Assembly: GCF_000226215.1 (NCBI RefSeq)
Contig: NZ_AGFF01000020.1
Coordinates: forward strand, 1 to 64,000
Source of the DNA: Dietzia alimentaria 72
GTDB lineage: Bacteria; Actinomycetota; Actinomycetes; Mycobacteriales; Mycobacteriaceae
Direction of reading: 5' to 3'
Length of the DNA stretch: 64,000 bases
Positions 56,845-64,000 of this stretch are shown one piece after another (the first letter of the stretch is position 1; each line of letters opens with the position of its first letter). Both the position numbers and the translations under genes were made by a program. The notes below the pieces were generated by a model. The model saw only the letters and a program-made list of their open reading frames with translations. It was not told the origin of the DNA and did no database searches.

Positions 56845-58884
56845 ATGAACGCACCACTGACTTCAATCCTGGTGGCCAACCGTGGCGAGATCGCCCGGCG
56901 TGTCCACCACACCGCCCGCTCGCTCGGGATGACCACGGTCGCCGTCTTCTCGGACGCCGACGCAAGCGCACCGCACGTCCGCGAGGCCGATGCCGCCGTG
57001 CGTCTTCCCGGCAACACGCCGGCGGAGACCTACCTGCGTGGTGACCTCGTGATCGAGGCCGCCCGCGCCGCCGGCGCCGACGCCATTCACCCCGGATACG
57101 GGTTCCTGTCCGAGAACGCCGGGTTCGCCCGCGACGTGATCGCCGCGGGCCTGACGTGGATCGGCCCACCGGTGTCCGCGATCGAGGCCATGGGCTCGAA
57201 GATCGAGGCCAAGAAGATGATGGCCGCGGCGGGCGTGCCGATGCTCACCGACCTCGAGCCCGCCGACGTCACCGAGGACATCCTCCCGGTACTGGTCAAG
57301 GCCTCCGCCGGGGGCGGCGGTCGCGGCATGCGGGTGGTCCGGACGGTGGACTCGCTGCAGGACGAGATCGCAGCGGCGAAGCGGGAGGCCAAGTCGGCCT
57401 TCGGCGACGACGCGGTCTTCTGCGAGCGCTACCTCGAGCGGGGCCGGCACATCGAGGTCCAGATCATGGCGGACTCGTACGGCACCGTGTGGGCGGTGGG
57501 GGAGCGCGAATGCTCCATCCAGCGTCGTCATCAGAAGGTTATCGAGGAGGCGCCCAGCCCCCTCGTCGAGCGGACCCCGGGGATGCGGGAGGCGCTCTAC
57601 ACAGCGGCCCGCGACGCCGCCGCCGCCATCGGGTACACCGGCGCCGGCACCGTCGAATTCCTGGCGACCGACGACGGCGAGTTCTTTTTCCTCGAGATGA
57701 ACACCCGCCTCCAGGTGGAGCACCCGGTGACCGAGGCCACGACCGGCCTCGACCTGGTCGCCCTGCAGTTCGATGTGGCCGCGGGTCTTCCGCTCCCGTC
57801 GGCGGAGCCGCCCGCCGCCCACGGCTGGTCGGTGGAGGCACGCCTCTACGCCGAGGATCCCGCACACGACTACACGCCGGGCTCGGGCACCCTCTGGGCG
57901 CTCGACATCCCCGGCATCTCATCCCGCTTCGAGGGCCCGCACGGCCCGGGGATCCGGTTGGACAGCGGCGTCGAACCGGGGCCGGACGGCGCGCTCATCG
58001 GCGTGCACTACGACCCGATGCTCGCCAAGGTCATCTCGTACGGACGCACGCGCCCGGAAGCCTGCGCCTCCCTCGCCGGTGCACTGACGCGCGCACGGGT
58101 CCACGGTCTGGTCACCAACCGCGCCCAACTCGTCCGCGTACTGCGCCATCCGGAGTTCATCGCCGGGAACCTGTCCACCGCGTTCCTCGACGATCACGGC
58201 GCCGGAACGCTCGCCGCCCCATTGGCAGACGACGAGGCGGTGAGGATCTCGGCGTTCGCCGCCGCCGTGGTCTCCGGGGCCGCCGGGCACGCCGCGGGGC
58301 CGGTGGCACTCGCTCCGGCAGGGTTCCGCAACGTCGGGCGCACGCTGCAGCGGCGCATGTTCCGCCACGGCGAGGACGAGGTCGAGATGGCCTACACCCG
58401 TGAGCGCTCCGGGCCCAGGGCCGAAGGCGACCTCTCCGAGGCGGTCACCGTCGTGGATGTGGGCACCGACTCGGCCGTCTTCGAGGTCAGGGGGGTTCGC
58501 CGCGTCTTCACCGTCGCACGCTACGAGACCCCGGGTGCGGACACCGCAGTGGAGGTCGACTCGCCGCTGGGCCCCGTCTCACTGGTCGAACCACCGCGCT
58601 ACACCGACCCCTCCGCCGAGGTCGCCGCGGGATCACTGCTCGCGCCCATGCCGGGCTCGGTGATCCGCGTCGCGGTCTCCGTCGGCGACACCGTCACCGC
58701 CGGCCAGCCGCTGCTGTGGATGGAGGCAATGAAGATGGAACACACCATCGCGGCCGCCGTCGACGGAGTCGTCACCGAACTCCCGGTGGAGGTCGGTGAC
58801 CAGGTCGAATCGGGGACGATTCTCGCCGTCGTCTCCGACACCGACACCGACACCGCCACCGACACCCAGACCGAACAGGAGTGA
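56845..58884 (+). CDS. acyl-CoA carboxylase alpha subunit (biotin carboxylase + carrier)
   Basis: A 679-residue protein. The biotin carboxylase domain begins ILVANRGEIARRVHHTARSL, with GGGGRGMR as the ATP loop, ECSIQRRHQKVIEEAPSP and EMNTRLQVEHPVTE. The biotin carrier domain is at the C-terminus with Lys630 in MEAMKMEH. The last 15 residues are a Asp-Thr repeat encoded by a hexamer repeat near 58835-58870. It pairs with the beta subunit 11 bases upstream to carboxylate a branched enoyl-CoA. Confidence 0.92.
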   Translation: MNAPLTSILVANRGEIARRVHHTARSLGMTTVAVFSDADASAPHVREADAAVRLPGNTPAETYLRGDLVIEAARAAGADAIHPGYGFLSENAGFARDVIAAGLTWIGPPVSAIEAMGSKIEAKKMMAAAGVPMLTDLEPADVTEDILPVLVKASAGGGGRGMRVVRTVDSLQDEIAAAKREAKSAFGDDAVFCERYLERGRHIEVQIMADSYGTVWAVGERECSIQRRHQKVIEEAPSPLVERTPGMREALYTAARDAAAAIGYTGAGTVEFLATDDGEFFFLEMNTRLQVEHPVTEATTGLDLVALQFDVAAGLPLPSAEPPAAHGWSVEARLYAEDPAHDYTPGSGTLWALDIPGISSRFEGPHGPGIRLDSGVEPGPDGALIGVHYDPMLAKVISYGRTRPEACASLAGALTRARVHGLVTNRAQLVRVLRHPEFIAGNLSTAFLDDHGAGTLAAPLADDEAVRISAFAAAVVSGAAGHAAGPVALAPAGFRNVGRTLQRRMFRHGEDEVEMAYTRERSGPRAEGDLSEAVTVVDVGTDSAVFEVRGVRRVFTVARYETPGADTAVEVDSPLGPVSLVEPPRYTDPSAEVAAGSLLAPMPGSVIRVAVSVGDTVTAGQPLLWMEAMKMEHTIAAAVDGVVTELPVEVGDQVESGTILAVVSDTDTDTATDTQTEQE

Positions 58885-58889
58885 TCACG

Positions 58890-60071
58890 ATGACCGACAT
58901 CTCACAGATCCCCAACCCAGTTATCGACACCGACGAGCAGAAGCAGCTCCGCAAGGTCGCCTACGACCTGGGCGCGCGCTACGGCATGGAGTACATGCGC
59001 TCCAAGTCCGACTCCGGTGAAACCACCGACGAGCTGTGGAGCGAGGCAGGAAAACTCGGGCTGCTCGGGGTCAACCTCCCGGAGGAGTACGGCGGCGGCG
59101 GCGCTGGCATGACCGAGCTCGCCATCGTGGAGGAGGAGCTCTCGGCTGCGGGCACCGGGCTGCTCATGATGGTGGTCTCGCCCGCCATCAACGGCACGAT
59201 CATCTCGCGCTTCGGCACCGAGGAGCAGAAGAAGCAGTGGCTGCCCGGCATCGCGTCGGGGGAGACCATCACCTCCTTCGCGATCACCGAGCCGGACGCC
59301 GGTTCCAACTCCCACGCCATCACCACCACCGCGCGCCGCGACGGGTCCGACTACCTGCTCAGCGGGCAGAAGACCTACATCTCCGGCGTGGACCAGGCGC
59401 ATGCGGTTCTCGTGGTGGCCCGCCTCGAGGGAGCCACGCCCGGAAAGCTGCAGCCTGCGCTGTTCATGGTGCCCACCGACGCCCCCGGTTTCGAGAAGAC
59501 GCACATCCCCACCGAGGTGCGTACCCCCGAGCGGCAGTTCCAGCTCTTCTTTGACGACGTGCGACTACCCGCCGAGGCGCTCATCGGCGACGGGGACACC
59601 GCCCTGCTCATGCTCTTCGCCGGCCTCAACCCCGAGCGCATCATGGCGTCTGGAATGGCGACCGGCATGGCTCGCTATGCCATGGACATAGCCACCAAGT
59701 ATGCCAACGAGCGCACGGTGTGGAAGACCCCGATCGGTGCGCATCAGGGCGTGGCCCACCCGCTCGCGCAGTGCAAGATCGAGCTCGAGTTGGCGCGTCT
59801 GATGATGCGCAAGGCCGCGGCCCTGGTCGACGCCGGCCTCGACGATCTGGCCGGAGAGGCAGCGAACATGGCCAAGTATGCGTCCGGCGAGGTGTCAGCA
59901 CGGACCGTTGACCAGGCGATCCAAACCCTCGGTGGAAACGGGTTGTCGGTGGAGTACGGGCTCGCGGGGATGCTCGCCGCCTCGCGTCTGCCGCGCATCG
60001 CCCCGGTGAGCCGGGAGATGATCCTCAACTACGTGGCCCAGCATTCGCTGGGTCTGCCCAGGAGCTACTGA
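58890..60071 (+). CDS. acyl-CoA dehydrogenase (second in operon)
   Basis: A 393-residue acyl-CoA dehydrogenase. GVNLPEEYGGGGAGMTELAI, SFAITEPDAGSNSHAITTTA and LSGQKTYISGVDQAHAVLVV are typical. The C-terminal part has IQTLGGNGLSVEYGLAGML and the base Glu in VSREMILNY rather than in the usual GTxEI. ATG 58890 follows AGGAG by eight bases; a GTG at 58881 is too near. It may act on the chain-shortened product of the pathway. Confidence 0.87.
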   Translation: MTDISQIPNPVIDTDEQKQLRKVAYDLGARYGMEYMRSKSDSGETTDELWSEAGKLGLLGVNLPEEYGGGGAGMTELAIVEEELSAAGTGLLMMVVSPAINGTIISRFGTEEQKKQWLPGIASGETITSFAITEPDAGSNSHAITTTARRDGSDYLLSGQKTYISGVDQAHAVLVVARLEGATPGKLQPALFMVPTDAPGFEKTHIPTEVRTPERQFQLFFDDVRLPAEALIGDGDTALLMLFAGLNPERIMASGMATGMARYAMDIATKYANERTVWKTPIGAHQGVAHPLAQCKIELELARLMMRKAAALVDAGLDDLAGEAANMAKYASGEVSARTVDQAIQTLGGNGLSVEYGLAGMLAASRLPRIAPVSREMILNYVAQHSLGLPRSY

Positions 60072-60072
60072 G

Positions 60073-60870
60073 GTGGCCGCGGTGAGCGATCAGACCCTGG
60101 TGCGCTACGAGGTCCGCGGGGGCGCTGCGCGCGTCACGCTGGACTCGCAGCACAACCGCAACGCAATCTCGACCGCTCTCGTCGAGCAACTCCACGCTGC
60201 GCTCGGCCGCGCTGCGCTGGACGACTCCGCCCGCGTCGTCGTTCTCGGGCACGCCGGCGGGACGTTCTGCGCAGGTGCGGATCTCTCGGAGGCCTCGGCC
60301 GACCACAGCAGTCCGGAGGAGCAGGCCGCCGGACGTACACGGGTCTTCGTGGGGTTGCTGCGCGAGATCCTCGCCCACCCCAAGCCTGTGATCGCGGCGG
60401 TCGATGGCCACGTCCGCGCCGGCGGGATGGGGCTCGTGGCCGCGTGCGACTTCGCGCTCGCGGGCCCGAGTTCGTCGTTCGCGCTGACCGAGGTCCGCCT
60501 CGGTCTCGCAGCGGCGATGATCTCGGTGCCTCTGGCCGCCCGTGTGAACTCGCGGGACCTGGCGCTGGCCCTGCTGACGGGGGAGAAGTTCGACGCGGCA
60601 CACGCGCGCCGGATCGGACTGCTGTCCGAGGCGGTCGAGGACCTTGACACAGCTGTGGACGAGCTCGTGGCCGCTTTCCGGCCCTGCTCGCCCCAGGGGC
60701 TCAGAGAGAACAAGGCGCTCCTCGCAGCACCGTTGCTGGCCGAGCTGGACGCACGCGGGGAAGAACTCGCCGGAGTAACGGCACGCCTGTTCACCACCGC
60801 GGACGTCGCCGAGGGGATGAGCGCATTTCTCGAACGTAGACAGCCCTCCTGGGCGACCGACGCAGAGTAG
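60073..60870 (+). CDS. enoyl-CoA hydratase/isomerase family protein (AtuE-like position)
   Basis: A 265-residue crotonase. The oxyanion-hole segments are LGHAGGTFCAGADLSEAS and VDGHVRAGGMGLVAACDFAL, and the trimer helix region ALTEVRLGLAAAMISVPLAA is present. The usual glutamate positions of hydratases are not both clear, so hydratase against isomerase is open. GTG 60073 begins one base after the dehydrogenase stop, with GGAG eight bases upstream; GTG 60082 is an alternative. Confidence 0.84.
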   Translation: MAAVSDQTLVRYEVRGGAARVTLDSQHNRNAISTALVEQLHAALGRAALDDSARVVVLGHAGGTFCAGADLSEASADHSSPEEQAAGRTRVFVGLLREILAHPKPVIAAVDGHVRAGGMGLVAACDFALAGPSSSFALTEVRLGLAAAMISVPLAARVNSRDLALALLTGEKFDAAHARRIGLLSEAVEDLDTAVDELVAAFRPCSPQGLRENKALLAAPLLAELDARGEELAGVTARLFTTADVAEGMSAFLERRQPSWATDAE

Positions 60871-60877
60871 CGTGGCA

Positions 60878-60893
60878 TGTGATGCTGGTCACT
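60878..60893. promoter_or_regulatory. CRP/GlxR-like site upstream of the alcohol dehydrogenase
   Basis: TGTGA-TGCTGG-TCACT matches TGTGA-N6-TCACA at 9 of 10 positions. It is 42 bases before the alcohol dehydrogenase start. Confidence 0.5.
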
Positions 60894-60934
60894 CGACCAG
60901 GATCGCCGCACACCCTTCGTTGAGGAGTTCACGC

Positions 60935-62068
60935 ATGCGCACCAAGGCAGCCATCATCAGGGAGCCCAAGCAGGACGGCTGGGAGGTCGTCGATGTGGAT
61001 CTGGGCGACCCCAGGGTCGGTGAGGTCCAGATCAAGCTGGCCGCGTCCGGTCTCTGCCACTCGGACGAGCACCTGCTGACCGGAGACCTGCAGTTCGAGA
61101 CGTACCCCATCGTCGGCGGTCACGAGGGTGCCGGCGTGGTCACCAAGGTGGGCGAGGGCGTCACCGGCATCGAAGAGGGCGATCACGTCGTCCTGGCGTT
61201 CATCCCCGCCTGTGGGGTCTGCCCGCCCTGCGCCGAGGGACTCCAGAACCTGTGTGACAACGGGGCGGGCCTCCTCACCGGCCGCGCGATCAGCGACGAC
61301 ACCTACCGTATGCACACCGCCGCGGGTGAGCCTGTTGCCGCGATGTGCGTACTCGGCACGTTCTCTCCCTATGTGACCGTTCACCAGTCCTCGGTCATCA
61401 AGATCGAAAAGGACATCCCGCTGGACAAGGCGGCGCTGCTGGGTTGCGGAGTCGCCACGGGCTGGGGCTCGGCCACTGAAATCGGTCGTGCCAAGGAGGG
61501 CGACGTCGTCGTCGTCGTAGGCGTGGGCGGTATCGGCATCAACTCGGTCCAGGGCGCAGCCGCAGCCGGCGCGCGAGCGGTCATCGCCGTCGACCCGGTC
61601 GAGTTCAAGCGCGAGAAGGCCGAGGAGTTCGGCGCGACCCACACCTGCAGCTCCATGGATGAAGCAATGGCACTGGTGGGGGAGATCAGCTGGGGACGGA
61701 TGGCTGATCTGGTGATCCTCACCATGGGCGTCGTCAACGGCAGCGATCTGCTCCCGGGTCTCCTCCTCACCGGTAAGGGTCGACGGTGTGTGGTGGTGGG
61801 ACTGGGCGACATGATGGCGGTCGACGCGCAGATCTCCATCCTCGACCTGGCGATGCAGCAGAAGACACTCCAGGGTGCCATCTTCGGTGGCACCGGACCG
61901 CGTAAGCAGATCCCGCATCTTCTGCACCAGTACCGCGCCGGCAATCTCAAGCTCGACGAACTGGTCACCAAGACCTACCGACTAGAGGACATCAACCAGG
62001 GATACCAGGACATGCGTGATGGCAAAAACATCCGCGGCGTGATCATCTATGACGAGCAGGACTGGTAG
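60935..62068 (+). CDS. NDMA-type zinc alcohol dehydrogenase
   Basis: A 377-residue zinc alcohol dehydrogenase of the N,N-dimethyl-4-nitrosoaniline-dependent group. Catalytic zinc ligands lie in GLCHSDEHLL and GGHEGAG, the structural zinc cysteines in CGVCPPCAEGLQNLC, and the nucleotide fold in VVVVGVGGIGINSVQGAAAA. This group holds NAD(H) tightly and in actinobacteria generally needs the carrier mycofactocin for turnover. It could oxidise citronellol, geraniol or another primary alcohol into the pathway. ATG 60935 follows GAGGAG. Confidence 0.88.
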   Translation: MRTKAAIIREPKQDGWEVVDVDLGDPRVGEVQIKLAASGLCHSDEHLLTGDLQFETYPIVGGHEGAGVVTKVGEGVTGIEEGDHVVLAFIPACGVCPPCAEGLQNLCDNGAGLLTGRAISDDTYRMHTAAGEPVAAMCVLGTFSPYVTVHQSSVIKIEKDIPLDKAALLGCGVATGWGSATEIGRAKEGDVVVVVGVGGIGINSVQGAAAAGARAVIAVDPVEFKREKAEEFGATHTCSSMDEAMALVGEISWGRMADLVILTMGVVNGSDLLPGLLLTGKGRRCVVVGLGDMMAVDAQISILDLAMQQKTLQGAIFGGTGPRKQIPHLLHQYRAGNLKLDELVTKTYRLEDINQGYQDMRDGKNIRGVIIYDEQDW

Positions 62069-62081
62069 CAGGAGGACTTAA

Positions 62082-62732
62082 ATGGCGGCACCCGAGCAAC
62101 GGACCCCCAAGCAGGACCGGAGCCGCATCACGCGGGAGCGGCTGCTCGGTGCCTCCATCGAACTACTCGCAACGCAGGGCTGGGCGGCGACCACCGTAGG
62201 GGCGGTGGCCGCCGCCGCTGGCGTCTCACGGGGCGCCGCCCAGCACCACTTCCCGACTCGCGAGGACCTCATCACGGCAGCGCTGGTCCACATGGTTGAC
62301 CAGCGACTGGAAAGCGTCCGCAGTGTCGGGCTGAAACTCCCACCACCGGGGACGGAACGGACGGTCGCGGTGGTCAGGCTGATCGTCGCGCACTACACGT
62401 CGGACCTGTTCAAGGCGGCCCTCCACGTCTGGACCGCGGCCGCTAGCGACCCGGCCCTCGCCGAGCGGGTGCTTCCGCTGGAGAACAGGATGTCCCGCGA
62501 GGTACTGGGGATCGCGGCGGTCGCGCTCGGTCGTGACCCTTCGGATACCAGGGTGCGCCGCGCGCTACAGACCACCCTTGACCTGGCCCGCGGGCTCGGC
62601 CTGGCCGACGTGCTCTCCGACGACTCGGCACGGCGAGAGAAGATCATCCGATTCTGGGCGGAGTCCCTCGACACGGTGCTTGCGGACGCCGGAAAGCCAC
62701 TCCCGGAAATGGCTCCGGAATCCGCCTTTTGA
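62082..62732 (+). CDS. TetR family transcriptional regulator
   Basis: A 216-residue TetR regulator. The N-terminal helix-turn-helix is TTVGAVAAAAGVSRGAAQHH followed by FPTREDLITAAL. The C-terminal ligand domain is of the TetR_C_7/AtuR-like helical kind. ATG 62082 follows CAGGAGGA and is 13 bases after the alcohol dehydrogenase, so it is in the same transcript. It is the natural candidate for the palindrome at 51400. The rpsL promoter -35 overlaps its stop codon. Confidence 0.88.
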   Translation: MAAPEQRTPKQDRSRITRERLLGASIELLATQGWAATTVGAVAAAAGVSRGAAQHHFPTREDLITAALVHMVDQRLESVRSVGLKLPPPGTERTVAVVRLIVAHYTSDLFKAALHVWTAAASDPALAERVLPLENRMSREVLGIAAVALGRDPSDTRVRRALQTTLDLARGLGLADVLSDDSARREKIIRFWAESLDTVLADAGKPLPEMAPESAF

Positions 62733-62757
62733 CCAATACTCCCACCGCCGGTTAGGC
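62729..62757 (+). promoter_or_regulatory. rpsL (str operon) promoter
   Basis: TTGACC at 62729-62734 and TAGGCT at 62752-62757 with a 17-base spacer form a near-consensus primary-sigma promoter. It overlaps the TetR stop. The leader to rpsL is about 170 bases and holds no gene. Confidence 0.7.
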
Positions 62758-62933
62758 TTGACCATCGTGCTCGCAGTATGCGAGCTGGAGGATCGTGCCC
62801 AGTAGGCCAGCGAGAGCGGCTGACGTGGTCGCCCGTGCGCCCGACAGGGGAGCGCGAGAGTCCGGATACGAGCAACGTCCCAGTGACCGGTGGTCGCCTC
62901 GCGAGGAGGCCACCAGCTAGAGAAAGTCGGTTC

Positions 62934-63305
62934 ATGCCAACCATCAACCAGCTGGTCCGCAAGGGCCGCCAGGACAAGAAGTCGGCGACGTCGACGGCTG
63001 CCCTCAAGGGCTCGCCGCAGCGCCGCGGCGTGTGCACCCGCGTGTACACCACCACCCCCAAGAAGCCGAACTCCGCGCTTCGTAAGGTCGCCCGCGTGCG
63101 CCTCACCACCGGCATCGAGGTCTCCGCTTACATCCCCGGCGAGGGCCACAACCTGCAGGAGCACTCGATGGTGCTCGTGCGTGGCGGTCGTGTGAAGGAC
63201 CTCCCGGGTGTGCGTTACAAGATCATCCGCGGCTCCCTCGACACGCAGGGCGTGAAGGACCGCAAGCAGGCCCGCTCCCGCTACGGCGCCAAGAAGGAGA
63301 AGTAA
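62934..63305 (+). CDS. rpsL: 30S ribosomal protein S12
   Basis: A 123-residue S12 of the decoding centre. The loops [17 protein letters not shown] and [11 protein letters not shown] keep the lysines whose change gives streptomycin resistance, so a susceptible ribosome is predicted. ATG 62934 begins the standard [12 protein letters not shown]. Its stop overlaps the rpsG start (TAATG). Confidence 0.99.
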   Translation: MPTINQLVRKGRQDKKSATSTAALKGSPQRRGVCTRVYTTTPKKPNSALRKVARVRLTTGIEVSAYIPGEGHNLQEHSMVLVRGGRVKDLPGVRYKIIRGSLDTQGVKDRKQARSRYGAKKEK

Positions 63306-63775
63306 TGCCTCGTAAGGGTCCCGCCCCGAAGCGCCAGCTCATCAACGATCCGGTCTACGGTTCGCTGCTGGTCACCCAGCTCGTCAACAAGATCCTCCTC
63401 GACGGAAAAAAGACGACCGCCGAGCGCATCGTCTACTCCGCGCTGGAGATCTGCCGTGAGAAGACCGGCACCGATCCGGTCCTCACCCTCAAGAAGGCCC
63501 TGGACAACGTCCGCCCGGCCCTCGAGGTCCGCTCCCGTCGTGTCGGCGGCGCCACCTACCAGGTGCCCGTCGAGGTCCGCCCCGGTCGTTCCACGACCCT
63601 GGCGATGCGCTGGCTGGTGACATTCTCCCGGCAGCGTCGCGAGAACACGATGGTCGAGCGTCTGGCCAACGAGATTCTGGACGCCTCGAACGGTCTGGGT
63701 GCAGCGGTCAAGCGTCGCGAGGACACCCACAAGATGGCCGAGGCCAACCGGGCGTTCGCGCACTACCGCTGGTGA
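63305..63775 (+). CDS. rpsG: 30S ribosomal protein S7
   Basis: A 156-residue S7, the primary binder of the 16S rRNA 3' domain. [40 protein letters not shown] and [19 protein letters not shown] are the expected sequences and the length is normal. The start shares one base with the rpsL stop. Confidence 0.99.
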   Translation: MPRKGPAPKRQLINDPVYGSLLVTQLVNKILLDGKKTTAERIVYSALEICREKTGTDPVLTLKKALDNVRPALEVRSRRVGGATYQVPVEVRPGRSTTLAMRWLVTFSRQRRENTMVERLANEILDASNGLGAAVKRREDTHKMAEANRAFAHYRW

Positions 63776-63784
63776 CCTGGTGGG

Positions 63785-63827
63785 CCCCGGACGGGGAGGT
63801 GGCGTCACGACCACCCCCTGTCCAGGG
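63785..63827 (+). other. imperfect hairpin between rpsG and fusA
   Basis: 63785-63802 and 63811-63827 can form a long GC-rich stem with a few mismatches around CGTCACGA. It begins nine bases after the rpsG stop. It may be a partial terminator or mRNA-stability element. The rest of the 199-base gap shows nothing clear. Confidence 0.35.
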
Positions 63828-63974
63828 TCCCGCTGCTGCCTACTTGGTGGCATTATTGCCGTGGCCCCGTCTCGTCCCATCGAGAGCGCGACGCCGGCAC
63901 CAACACAATGACCCGGTTCGGACGGTCGACACCGACCGCACGGGCCACCGACGACTCACGATCGGGGAGAATCC

Positions 63975-64000
63975 GTGGCACAGGACGTGCTGACCGACCT
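63975..64000 (+). CDS. fusA: elongation factor G, N-terminus only (cut by window end)
   Basis: GTG 63975, with GGGGAGA five bases upstream, opens a frame reading (M)AQDVLTD and then the window ends. This matches the usual actinobacterial EF-G start, and fusA follows rpsG in the str operon. Only eight full codons are visible. Confidence 0.75.

Overview
High-GC actinobacterial DNA, most likely from a mycolic-acid-containing member of the Mycobacteriales. The support is a complete mce lipid-transport operon, a mycobacterium-like RpoB with a TTG start, an RpoC with the actinobacterial Zn-finger and Mg-site layout, an F420-type oxidoreductase and an NDMA-type alcohol dehydrogenase. Dietzia is my best guess from the overall look; it is not proven by anything here.

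Layout. 1-3971: a 22-bp tandem repeat, then a CaiB-type CoA-transferase, a DUF2236/MpaB-type oxygenase and a diacylglycerol-kinase-like lipid kinase, all on the minus strand. 4027-5326: rplJ-rplL with an L10 leader and a strong terminator. 5460-16989: the Mce ATPase gene followed directly by two yrbE permeases, mceA-F and two Mce-associated genes. 17209-25079: rpoB-rpoC with their own promoter, leader and terminator. 25132-29360: glycosyltransferase, methyltransferase, alpha/alpha-toroid protein and LLM oxidoreductase, a small locus of unknown product. 29427-36790: short-chain dehydrogenase, pirin, acetyltransferase, AhpD-like protein, YccF, and a MoxR-type ATPase/VWA pair.

36815-46548: branched-chain acyl catabolism (acyl-CoA ligase, mmsA, acyl-CoA dehydrogenase, mmsB, GAF-LuxR regulator, MHS transporter, MarR regulator). 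Two neighbouring genes, an AhpD/CMD gene and a 3-hydroxyisobutyrate-dehydrogenase-like gene, are each broken by an internal deletion. 46710-62732: CoA-transferase, a shortened AtuA paralogue, ligase, TIGR03084 protein, full AtuA, acyl-CoA dehydrogenase, both subunits of a biotin acyl-CoA carboxylase, a second acyl-CoA dehydrogenase, enoyl-CoA hydratase, zinc alcohol dehydrogenase and a TetR regulator. This resembles the Atu pathway for acyclic terpenoids, or a related branched acyl-CoA pathway. 62729-64000: start of the str operon (rpsL, rpsG, first codons of fusA).

How it works together. Housekeeping translation and transcription genes frame two large accessory blocks: the mce lipid importer between rplL and rpoB, and about 38 kb of mainly catabolic genes between rpoC and rpsL. 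The catabolic genes appear linked by regulation: five CRP/GlxR-like sites lie in their upstream regions, and two of these regions also share an identical 15-mer. Several genes start 6-7 nt after a -10 hexamer, as expected for leaderless mRNAs. No tRNA, rRNA, insertion sequence, prophage or CRISPR array was seen.
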